From NCBI GenBank assembly GCA_034428395.1, contig DAOUHX010000402.1, forward strand, positions 1 through 31,656: a stretch of DNA of 31,656 nt, in the 5' to 3' direction. Shown piece by piece: positions 15,787 through 23,285 of this stretch. The notes beneath the pieces were generated by a model. That model was not told the DNA's origin. It was given only the letters and a program-made list of their open reading frames with translations, and ran no database searches. The stretch is from Bin5 sp034428395. Lineage in GTDB: Bacteria; Chloroflexota; Anaerolineae; Caldilineales; Caldilineaceae. The stretch's first letter is position 1, and every line of letters starts with the position of its first letter. Made by a program: the position numbers and the translations under genes.

Positions 15787-17289
15787 ATGGACCAGCTGAT
15801 AGGCGCAATCGACTCCGGCACGACCAGTACTCGTTTTATACTCTTTGACCAGAACGGGGCAATTGTCGGCTATGAACAGCAGGAGCACGAACAGATCTTT
15901 CCCCGCAGCGGCTGGGTTGAGCATAATCCGCTGGAAATCTGGCAGCATACCCAAGCGGTGGTCCGGGCCACGCTGGCAAAGTGTGGCGTCGCACCGGGCC
16001 AGATCGCCGCACTCGGCGTCACCAACCAGCGCGAGACCGCCGTCATGTGGGATCGCGACTCCGGTGAACCGGTCTGCAATGCCATCGTCTGGCAGGACAC
16101 GCGCACTGACCGCATCTGTCGGCGTTTGGAGGAGGCCGGCCACTCCGACACCTTCCACCAGAATGCCGGCCTGCCGCTGGCAACCTATTTCACCGGCCCG
16201 AAATTTCGCTGGATCCTGGAAAATGTTGAAGGCGTGCGGGCCAGGGCGGACGCCGGACAACTGCTCTGTGGCACCGTCGACAGCTGGCTGATCTGGCTTC
16301 TCACCGGCGGCGTGCACGTTACCGACCCGACCAACGCCAGCCGCACGATGCTGATGGACCTGCAGACGCTCGACTGGGACGAGGAGTTGCTGCAGATAAT
16401 GGGGGTCCCGCGCTCGCTGTTGCCTGAAATCCGGCCCAGCAGCGATTCCGCTTTCTACGGCACGACTGCAGCCGATGGCCCCTTTGGCGCCGCCATTCCA
16501 ATCTGCGGCAATCTGGGCGATCAGCAGGCGGCGACGGTCGGCCAGACCTGTTTCAGCCCGGGCGACGCAAAGAATACTTACGGCACCGGCTGTTTCATGA
16601 TCCTGAACACCGGGGAAGAGATCGTACACAGCCGCAACGGCCTGTTGACGACCGTCTGCTACCAGATGGGCGGCTCCGTTCCCGTCTACGCGCTGGAAGG
16701 CTCGATCGCGATGGCCGGCGCGACCGTACAGTGGCTGCGCGACGAGTTGCAGCTGATTGGATCAGCTGCCGAGACCGAGGAGATCGCGCGCAGCGTCGAC
16801 GATGCCGGTGGTTGTTATCTAGTGCCGGCCTTCAGCGGCCTGTTCGCCCCCCATTGGCGCAGCGACGCGCGCGGCGTTCTCGTCGGCCTCACCCGCTATG
16901 TGAACCGCGCCCATATTGTACGGGCGGCGCTCGAGTCGATCTGCTATCAGACGCGCGAGGTGCTGGAGGCGATGAATGCGGACAGCGCAGGCGCGCCGTT
17001 GCGCCAGCTGAAGGTCGATGGCGGCGCGACGGTCAACGAACTGCTGATGCAGATGCAGTCCGACATCCTCGGCGCTGAGGTGGTCCGCCCCCGCATCGCC
17101 GAGACGACCAGCCTCGGCGCAGCCTATGCGGCCGGTCTGGCTATCGGCTTTTGGCCGGGCCTCGACAGCTTGCGTCAGCAGTGGCAGGTGGATAAGGTCT
17201 GGCGACCGCAGATTGGGGAGACCGAACGGGTCCAGGGCTACACCGGCTGGCAGAAGGCGGTCGAACGCACGCTCGGTTGGGTAGAGTGA
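15787..17289 (+). CDS. glpK: Glycerol kinase
   Basis: A 500-residue FGGY-family kinase converting glycerol and ATP to sn-glycerol-3-phosphate. AIDSGTTSTRFILFD is the N-terminal phosphate-binding motif, NQRET the glycerol-contact motif, WQDTR and DPTNASRTMLMD are typical of GlpK, GDQQAATVGQ is in the hinge, and DGGATVNELLMQMQSDILG is the C-terminal nucleotide loop. The region that in E. coli holds the fructose-1,6-bisphosphate loop GGKGGTRI reads AADGPFGAAIP, so FBP inhibition is unlikely. I also see no His in the place phosphorylated by HPr in Enterococcus GlpK. GGAG (15774-15777) is nine bases before the ATG. The gene sits between dhaL and dhaM, interrupting the dha genes. Confidence 0.96.
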   Translation: MDQLIGAIDSGTTSTRFILFDQNGAIVGYEQQEHEQIFPRSGWVEHNPLEIWQHTQAVVRATLAKCGVAPGQIAALGVTNQRETAVMWDRDSGEPVCNAIVWQDTRTDRICRRLEEAGHSDTFHQNAGLPLATYFTGPKFRWILENVEGVRARADAGQLLCGTVDSWLIWLLTGGVHVTDPTNASRTMLMDLQTLDWDEELLQIMGVPRSLLPEIRPSSDSAFYGTTAADGPFGAAIPICGNLGDQQAATVGQTCFSPGDAKNTYGTGCFMILNTGEEIVHSRNGLLTTVCYQMGGSVPVYALEGSIAMAGATVQWLRDELQLIGSAAETEEIARSVDDAGGCYLVPAFSGLFAPHWRSDARGVLVGLTRYVNRAHIVRAALESICYQTREVLEAMNADSAGAPLRQLKVDGGATVNELLMQMQSDILGAEVVRPRIAETTSLGAAYAAGLAIGFWPGLDSLRQQWQVDKVWRPQIGETERVQGYTGWQKAVERTLGWVE

Positions 17290-17374
17290 ACAGTGTGAAT
17301 AAGCACTTTATGAAACTGCCTGTCGAGGCTGGATGGGCGCTCCCTACGCAACCCGCTGTCGGGAGCCGGTAGAC

Positions 17375-17776
17375 GTGATCGGACTGGTAATCGTCTCCCA
17401 TAGCGCCAAACTGGCCCAGGGGGTGCATGAACTGGCTGCGCAGATGGCAGGGGATCAGGTCGGCATCAGCCAGGCCGGGGGACTCTCCGACGATTGCGAA
17501 ACGCTTGGGACCGACGCGCAGAAGATTTTGGCAGCCATCGAAGAGGTTTGGTGTGAGGACGGCGTCTTACTGCTGATGGATGTCGGCAGCGCGGTTATTT
17601 CGGCCGAAATCGCTCTGGAGATGCTGCCGGAAGCGCGTCGGCGCAACTGTCTGTTGAGCAATGCGCCGCTTGTCGAAGGCGCAATCGTCGCCGCCCTGCA
17701 CGCCAGCCTGGGGGAGCCTCTACAGGCCGTCAATGCCCAGGCGGAGGCCGCGCTTTCGGCCTCAAAACTTGGCTGA
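17375..17776 (+). CDS. dhaM: PTS-dependent dihydroxyacetone kinase phosphotransferase subunit DhaM
   Basis: A 133-residue EIIA-mannose-like protein that takes phosphate from HPr and gives it to DhaL-ADP. IGLVIVSHSAKLAQGV contains the phosphorylated His, H9, at the same position as in E. coli DhaM. The middle GVLLLMDVGSAVISAE and LLSNAPLVEGAIVAA are typical. It has only the EIIA domain: the HPr and EI-like domains fused to E. coli DhaM are absent and are instead supplied by the next two genes. The start is GTG 17375, fixed by GGGAG (17361-17365) nine bases upstream; an ATG at 17333 would add a non-homologous tail. Confidence 0.93.
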   Translation: MIGLVIVSHSAKLAQGVHELAAQMAGDQVGISQAGGLSDDCETLGTDAQKILAAIEEVWCEDGVLLLMDVGSAVISAEIALEMLPEARRRNCLLSNAPLVEGAIVAALHASLGEPLQAVNAQAEAALSASKLG

Positions 17777-17816
17777 GATTGCGAACACTATACCGAAGAG
17801 GCCTTTTGAAGCCGCG

Positions 17817-18272
17817 ATGAATCGGCCGCAAGAACCGCAAAGACACGCGAATAAAGTTGAACCGGAGAGTCAGGTCTATTCGTCCCCGGAGCAGTCGCCG
17901 GACCATGGCGGCCGCGCGCCCTCGCCCGGCAGTAGCGAGACATCCGCGCACTCCTCATCGCTCGACGGAGTGCGCGGCGACGGTGAGACCGAAGGCGAAA
18001 CGGCTACCCAGCCTTCGAGCAGAAGCGTGGTGGTCACCGTCAGCGATCCCCGCGGCCTCCATCTGCGCTCCGGCAGAGATGTTGTGCGCACTGCCAGCCG
18101 GTTTCAGTCGCAGATCACCGCCTCCAACCTTAGCCGCAACACCGGCGCAGTCGATCTCAAGAGCATCCTGCAGTTGATGCAACTACAAGCCCGCCAGGGC
18201 CATGATCTGAAACTTGCAGCATCCGGCCCGGATGCCATCGCGGCCATCGACGCGCTGTCCTCCCTCTTCTGA
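17817..18272 (+). CDS. ptsH: HPr-family phosphocarrier with long disordered N-terminal extension
   Basis: A 151-residue protein; a normal HPr is 85-90. The HPr fold spans about residues 69-151. H82 in GLHLRSG is the site phosphorylated by EI (usual motif GLHARPA). The regulatory Ser motif LKSILQLM is kept with S116, equivalent to Ser46. Residues 1-68 are polar, rich in Ser, Pro, Glu, Gly and Gln with no hydrophobic core, and look disordered. ATG 17817 follows dhaM by 40 bases, but no good Shine-Dalgarno is visible. A shorter start is possible, though no in-frame ATG precedes the domain in the extension after M1. EI follows closely. In this setting it should carry phosphate to DhaM. Confidence 0.88.
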   Translation: MNRPQEPQRHANKVEPESQVYSSPEQSPDHGGRAPSPGSSETSAHSSSLDGVRGDGETEGETATQPSSRSVVVTVSDPRGLHLRSGRDVVRTASRFQSQITASNLSRNTGAVDLKSILQLMQLQARQGHDLKLAASGPDAIAAIDALSSLF

Positions 18273-18315
18273 CGTTTGACCCAACGACATCGCTATGACC
18301 GGCGGAGAAGAATCT

Positions 18316-20055
18316 GTGCAGCAGCTCTATCACGGCCTTTCAGCAGCACCGGGTGTCGGAATCGGCAATGTATATAAGTACGCTCCAGCCGCACAAGTCG
18401 GCGAGAGCCCGGACGAGCGGGACGACGGAAACGTCGCGTATCCTGCGCAGTTCGGGACCCCCACGGAAGAGTGGGAACGGTTCCTGGCTGCCCGGCTGCT
18501 TGTCGATCAAGAACTGGCCCGACTTGCCCAGATTGGCCAGGCCGCGACCGCTGATATCTTCCTTGTTCATCGCGAAATCCTCCACGACAGCACCCTGACC
18601 GACGCGGTGCGCGCCGCCATCGACTCCGGCTCGGACGCCACGCGCGCCACCCATCTGGCCACCGGCCAGCTGGTCCAGCTCTTCCGCGGGCTCAGCGACC
18701 AGTACTTTGCCAGCCGCGCAACCGATGTCCGCGACGTCGGCCAGCGCCTGGTGAACCGTCTCGGAGGTATTACTTCGGCCCGCCAGCTGTATACGCTGCC
18801 CACCGGCACGATCCTGCTGGCCGAAGACCTGACACCGTTCGATACAACCCATCTCGATCAGACGCATGTCGTCGGCATCGCACTCGCAGCCAGCACCCCG
18901 ACCGCCCACACCGCGATCCTGGCCCGCAGCTTGGGCATTCCCCTCGTCTGCGGCGCCGGTTCCGAGATTCTGCAGCTGCAGAACGGTATGTTCGGCGTCG
19001 TCGACGGCATTCGCGGACGCCTGCTCGTCGATCCGGATGAGGAGACGCTCGAACAGTACCGCCTGACCCGGGCGCGCCTGCAGCGCTTCCAGGCAGAGGC
19101 GCTCTCCCAATCGCATGAGCCGGCCCTGACGCCGGACGGTGTTCGCATCCCCGTTCGGGTAAACGTCAACAGCCGCGAAGATCTCCTGCACATCGATTCA
19201 AACGGCGCCGAAGGGATCGGGCTGCTGCGGACCGAAAACCTCTTCCAACACCGCGCCAATCCGCCTTCGATCGACGAGCAGCTGGCCGCCTACCGCGATG
19301 TTCATTCCTACACCAACAATCATTCTCTGACGGTGCGCTTGCTCGACATCGGCGGCGACAAGCCGGTCCCATATCTGCAGCAGCAGGCCGAGGCCAACCC
19401 GTTCCTGGGCGTGCGCGGCATCCGCCTGCTCCTACGCCATCCCCAGATGTTGACCGACCAGTTCCGCGCGCTCGTCCAACTGGCACACGACGTCGCGCCT
19501 GTAAGCCGGATTCGCGTTCTGATTCCGATGATTTCCAAGGTGAACGAAGTCCAGCAGACGCTGGCGCTGTTCGAGGAGATCCCCGGTTACAGACATTGCC
19601 GCCAAGAGCTCGGCACGCTCGAAGTCGGCGTCCTGGTCGAAGTGCCGTCCGCTGCCCTGCTGGCCCAACATTTCGCCCCGCAGGTCGACTTTCTCAGCAT
19701 CGGAACGAATGATCTGGCCCAGTACACGCTCGCCGCGGACCGCGTCAACAGCACGGTCGCCACCCTTGCAACCCCGCTCGACCCCTCCGTGCTGCGCCTT
19801 ATCGCCCTGACCTGTGAGGCCGGGCGTGCGGCCGGTATCCCCGTCGCCATCTGCGGCGAAGTCGCCGGCGACCCGTCGGTGCAGCCGCTCCTGCTCGGTT
19901 TGGGCCTGAACGAAGTCAGCGTCGCCGGCCCGGCCGTTCCCCTCGTCAAATCCGCCATCCGCCGCGTGGATATGGCCGCGGCAGAGGCGTTGGCCGCAAA
20001 GGCGCTCAAATGCAGCCGCGCCCAGGAGATTCATCAGCTCCTCCACGACTTGTAG
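18316..20055 (+). CDS. ptsI: PTS enzyme I (PEP-protein phosphotransferase)
   Basis: A 579-residue enzyme that autophosphorylates from PEP and phosphorylates HPr. Domains run in the usual order: HPr-binding/phosphohistidine domain (1-240) with H198 in TAHTAILARSLGIP, then the PEP-binding barrel with EGIGLLRTENLF, NPFLGVRGIRLLL, GVLVEVPSAALLA, DFLSIGTNDLAQYTLAADR and the active-site Cys513 in ICGEVAGDP. The normal GGxTSH before the active His is ASTPTAH, so the two glycines are lost. The start is set at GTG 18316, with GGAG (18304-18307) eight bases upstream and a normal EI beginning (LYHGLSAAPGVGIG); an ATG at 18295 would add seven residues. It is 8 bases from glpA, in an operon with no sugar EII. 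Confidence 0.95.
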   Translation: MQQLYHGLSAAPGVGIGNVYKYAPAAQVGESPDERDDGNVAYPAQFGTPTEEWERFLAARLLVDQELARLAQIGQAATADIFLVHREILHDSTLTDAVRAAIDSGSDATRATHLATGQLVQLFRGLSDQYFASRATDVRDVGQRLVNRLGGITSARQLYTLPTGTILLAEDLTPFDTTHLDQTHVVGIALAASTPTAHTAILARSLGIPLVCGAGSEILQLQNGMFGVVDGIRGRLLVDPDEETLEQYRLTRARLQRFQAEALSQSHEPALTPDGVRIPVRVNVNSREDLLHIDSNGAEGIGLLRTENLFQHRANPPSIDEQLAAYRDVHSYTNNHSLTVRLLDIGGDKPVPYLQQQAEANPFLGVRGIRLLLRHPQMLTDQFRALVQLAHDVAPVSRIRVLIPMISKVNEVQQTLALFEEIPGYRHCRQELGTLEVGVLVEVPSAALLAQHFAPQVDFLSIGTNDLAQYTLAADRVNSTVATLATPLDPSVLRLIALTCEAGRAAGIPVAICGEVAGDPSVQPLLLGLGLNEVSVAGPAVPLVKSAIRRVDMAAAEALAAKALKCSRAQEIHQLLHDL

Positions 20056-20063
20056 AGTTACAA

Positions 20064-21848
20064 ATGCGAAGGCTAGAGGCGGAGATTCTGGTAATTGGCG
20101 GCGGCGCAACCGGAACCGGCGTGGCCTGGGACGCAGCCCTGCGCGGTTTTCGCACCGTCCTGGTCGAAAGACGCGACCTCACCCACGGCACGACCGGGCG
20201 CTATCACGGACTCCTGCACAGCGGCGCCAGATATGCGGTGAAGGATCCGGACAGCGCGTTCGAATGTATCCGCGAGAATTCCATTCTACGCCGTACGCAT
20301 ACGCACTGCATCGAGGATACCGGCGGGTTTTTCGTGGTTACGCCGGAGGACGAGAACGACTATCCAGACCGCTTCGCCGCCGCCTGCCTTCGCCACGGGA
20401 TTCCGTGCCAGGAGCTCTCCCCGGCACTGGCGCTGCGCCGCGAACCGCTGCTGAATCCTCGTATCAGCCGCGTCTTTGAACTCCCCGACGCGGCCGCCGA
20501 CAGCTTCCTCGCCACCCACGCCACTGCCCAGGCCGCACGTCAGGCCGGCGCGCAGCTGTTGCCCTATCACGAGCTCGTCGGGCTGCAGGTCTCCGGCGGC
20601 GAGGGCAACCGAGCAGTGACGGGCGCCACCGTCGTCGATGCCGTCTCGGGAGAGGAACTTCACATTGACGCCGACCTCGTCATCAACGCGGCCGGCGCGT
20701 GGGCCGGCAGGGTCGCTGCTCAGGCTGACATCGAAGTCAGAATGATCCTGGGCAAGGGCGTGATGCTGGCGACCAACGCGCGCTTGACCAACACCGTTAT
20801 CAACCGTTGCAAAATGCCCGGTGACGGCGATATCCTGGTCCCGATTCACACCGTGAGCGTCATCGGTACCACCGACGAACAGGTGAATCAACCGGAAGAT
20901 CTACGCATCGAGTCGTGGGAGGTCGACCTGATGCTCGCCGAGGGCGACAAGTTGGTGCCAGGGCTCAGCCGGAGCCGCATCCTGCGCGCCTGGGCCGGCG
21001 TCCGCCCCCTTTATCAGGACAGTTTCAGCGGAGAGAGCCGCGACGCGACCCGCTCCACGGCCCTGCTCGACCACGGTAAACGGGATGGCGTCAACGGCTT
21101 CCTCACCATTACCGGCGGCAAATGGACCACTTTTCGCCGCATGGCCGAATCGGCCGTTGATGCCGCCTGCGCGCACCTGCGCGTCTCACGCCCTTGCCGC
21201 ACCGCAGACACCGTCGTTCCCGGCGTCGAGCAGGGGCACTACTGGCTCGGTCACCGGCTTGAGGAAATCGAAGAAAACCAGCTGCAATCAGAGCTGGTCT
21301 GCGAGTGTGAGCTGGTCACCCGCTCGATGCTCGAAAATGCCGTGCAGCGCAACCCGACCGTTACCCTGGATGACCTGCGCCGCGACGTGCGTCTCGGGAT
21401 GGGGCCGTGCCAGGGCGGCTTCTGCACCTATCGCGCCGTCGGCATCCTGCACCAAATGCGCACTGCCGCCGAGACCGGCCCGCCGGCAGCGGACGCGCCG
21501 CCCCGCGGCGCAGTGTGGGAGGCGGCCTTTCTGCAATCGCCTGCCCGCAATGAACGCGTTGCTCCTGCCGGGGTAAACGCCGGCCCAGCCCGCGTTCCCT
21601 CCAGCGCAGCTTCCCAGGTGTCCGCCGCCATCGATCCAAAGGCGGTCGCCTCACAGCCAAATCTGCTGCTGCGGGACTTCCTGCAGGAACGTTGGAAAGG
21701 CGTCGCGCCGATCCTGTGGGGTCAGCAGCTGCGCCAGGAACGACTCGACGAGCTGATCTACCTGAGCATTCTCAACGCCGATCATCTGCCCGGTCAGGAC
21801 GAGGAAAGCCCGTTGTCGGCCTTCTACCGTCAGAACAGTGAAGACTGA
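20064..21848 (+). CDS. glpA: Anaerobic-type glycerol-3-phosphate dehydrogenase subunit A
   Basis: A 594-residue FAD enzyme oxidising glycerol-3-phosphate to dihydroxyacetone phosphate within the GlpABC complex. VIGGGATGTGVAWDAALRG (10-28) binds FAD; TTGRYHGLLHSGARYAV and ITGGKWTTFRRMAE are classic GlpA/GlpD motifs. The C-terminal BFD-type Fe-S domain has CEC (C413, C415) and GPCQGGFC (C449, C454), which marks GlpA and not GlpD. After it comes an Ala/Pro-rich stretch (about 473-535) and then a further conserved C-terminal segment (LLLRDFLQERWKGVAPILWG). E. coli GlpA has 542 residues, so the linker accounts for the extra length. ATG 20064 is 8 bases after ptsI; a longer reading from 20010 lies inside ptsI and is unlikely. 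Confidence 0.94.
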   Translation: MRRLEAEILVIGGGATGTGVAWDAALRGFRTVLVERRDLTHGTTGRYHGLLHSGARYAVKDPDSAFECIRENSILRRTHTHCIEDTGGFFVVTPEDENDYPDRFAAACLRHGIPCQELSPALALRREPLLNPRISRVFELPDAAADSFLATHATAQAARQAGAQLLPYHELVGLQVSGGEGNRAVTGATVVDAVSGEELHIDADLVINAAGAWAGRVAAQADIEVRMILGKGVMLATNARLTNTVINRCKMPGDGDILVPIHTVSVIGTTDEQVNQPEDLRIESWEVDLMLAEGDKLVPGLSRSRILRAWAGVRPLYQDSFSGESRDATRSTALLDHGKRDGVNGFLTITGGKWTTFRRMAESAVDAACAHLRVSRPCRTADTVVPGVEQGHYWLGHRLEEIEENQLQSELVCECELVTRSMLENAVQRNPTVTLDDLRRDVRLGMGPCQGGFCTYRAVGILHQMRTAAETGPPAADAPPRGAVWEAAFLQSPARNERVAPAGVNAGPARVPSSAASQVSAAIDPKAVASQPNLLLRDFLQERWKGVAPILWGQQLRQERLDELIYLSILNADHLPGQDEESPLSAFYRQNSED

Positions 21849-21941
21849 ATCCCGCGTGACGGTGAGACCATTGGCGCACTCTGCGTTCCGGCAATTCGGT
21901 CGGCTTGCCGGCCTCTGTGCAACTCGTGATATGCGCGCCCC

Positions 21942-23261
21942 ATGCTCGATCTCCTCGTAATCGGCGCCGGTCTGACCGGTCTTCTTGCCGCATACACGGC
22001 TGCCCGGGCAGGACTGCGCGTGCGCGTTATCGCGAAGGGCATGGGGACGACCCACTGGCACGCTGGCACGATCGATCTCCTGGGCTATCTGCCGGGCGAG
22101 CAGAATCCGGTCTCAGATTGGGTTGAGGCAGTTCCCGAACTGCCGGCCGCGCATCCGTACCGTCTGCTGGGCGTGGACGCAATCCGGACTGCGATGTTCG
22201 AATTCCAGCGGCTTGTCGCCGCGGCCGGGCTGCCCTATGAGTCCGCCGCGGGTCCCGTGCCCGCGGGCGTATCGGGCGGTTCAGGGGGGCAGGACGGGCG
22301 CAATACCCTGCTGATTTCGCCCGTCGGCGCGCCGCGACCGGTCTATCTGGCGCCGGCGGCCCAGCGGCCGGCCAATCTGGAGGACGTGCGGCCCATGGTA
22401 ATCGTCGGGTTGGCCGGAATGCCCGACTTCTATCCGGCACTCATTGCTGAAAACTTGCGCAGGTTGGGCCACCGTGCCCGCAGCGCGACCCTGCCACTCG
22501 ACAAGCTGACGACGCGGCGCGACAATAGCCCGCTGCAGCTGGCCCGGCTCCTCGACGAACCGGCCGCGCAAGCCAGCCTGGCCGAAATGGTCGCCGACGC
22601 GGCCTCCGGTGAACGAGTGGGTCTTCCGGCAGTGCTGGGCCTGCACGGGCATGCCAGCATTTGCGCGCGCTTGCGGGAAGCCACCGCTGAACGAGCCTTC
22701 TTCGAAATTCCAACGTTGCCGCCCAGCGTACCAGGTCTGCGCCTTTACAAAGTGCTGCACGAACGCCTGGCCGGGCTGGGCGTGCGCGTCGAAACGGGGA
22801 TGGAGGTGTGCGGATTCGGCGCGGACGGGCGCCGCATCCAGTGGGTTGAATCCGAGACCGGAAGCCGCCCGCTGCGGCACGGCGCCCGCAACTTTCTGCT
22901 TGCAACCGGCGGCATCCTCGGCGGCGGCATCCTCGGCGAACGCAGCGGCCGCGTCAGAGAGGTTGTATTCGATCTGCCTTTGACCGCGCCCGAAGCGCGC
23001 TCGCAATGGCTGCGGCCCCTCTTCCTGGACAATCGAGGCCATCCTGTCTTTCAGGGAGGTGTGGCCGTCGACACTCGCTTTCAACCGCTTGATAAGAGCG
23101 GCGCGCCGGTCTATGATAACCTGTGGGCCGCGGGCTCCGTCCTCGCCCACACCGATCCGATTCGTGAGCGCAGCCGCGAAGGCATCGCCATCGCCACAGC
23201 CTACGCCGCGGCCAGGGCTGTGGCTCGTGCAGTCAGTCCGTCGCCGGCCGCCGTCAACTAG
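21942..23261 (+). CDS. glpB: Anaerobic-type glycerol-3-phosphate dehydrogenase subunit B
   Basis: A 439-residue flavoprotein subunit of GlpABC. It begins with the dinucleotide-binding motif LLVIGAGLTGLLAAYTAARAG and the GlpB-typical KGMGTTHWHAGTIDLLGYLP (a variant of the usual TH-x-x-x-G-T-I-D-L motif). FLLATGGILGGGI and NLWAAGSVLAHTDPIRERSREGIAIAT form the second half of the FAD site. E. coli GlpB has 419 residues. The ATG at 21942 lies 93 bases after glpA, without a clear Shine-Dalgarno. glpC follows after 24 bases. Confidence 0.92.
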   Translation: MLDLLVIGAGLTGLLAAYTAARAGLRVRVIAKGMGTTHWHAGTIDLLGYLPGEQNPVSDWVEAVPELPAAHPYRLLGVDAIRTAMFEFQRLVAAAGLPYESAAGPVPAGVSGGSGGQDGRNTLLISPVGAPRPVYLAPAAQRPANLEDVRPMVIVGLAGMPDFYPALIAENLRRLGHRARSATLPLDKLTTRRDNSPLQLARLLDEPAAQASLAEMVADAASGERVGLPAVLGLHGHASICARLREATAERAFFEIPTLPPSVPGLRLYKVLHERLAGLGVRVETGMEVCGFGADGRRIQWVESETGSRPLRHGARNFLLATGGILGGGILGERSGRVREVVFDLPLTAPEARSQWLRPLFLDNRGHPVFQGGVAVDTRFQPLDKSGAPVYDNLWAAGSVLAHTDPIRERSREGIAIATAYAAARAVARAVSPSPAAVN

Positions 23262-23285
23262 CCGCCCTTTACCGGGATTCGCCCG

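Noticed and set aside
17290..17374. Separate promoter before dhaM
   Set aside because: No -35/-10 pair with suitable spacing was found in the 85-base gap.
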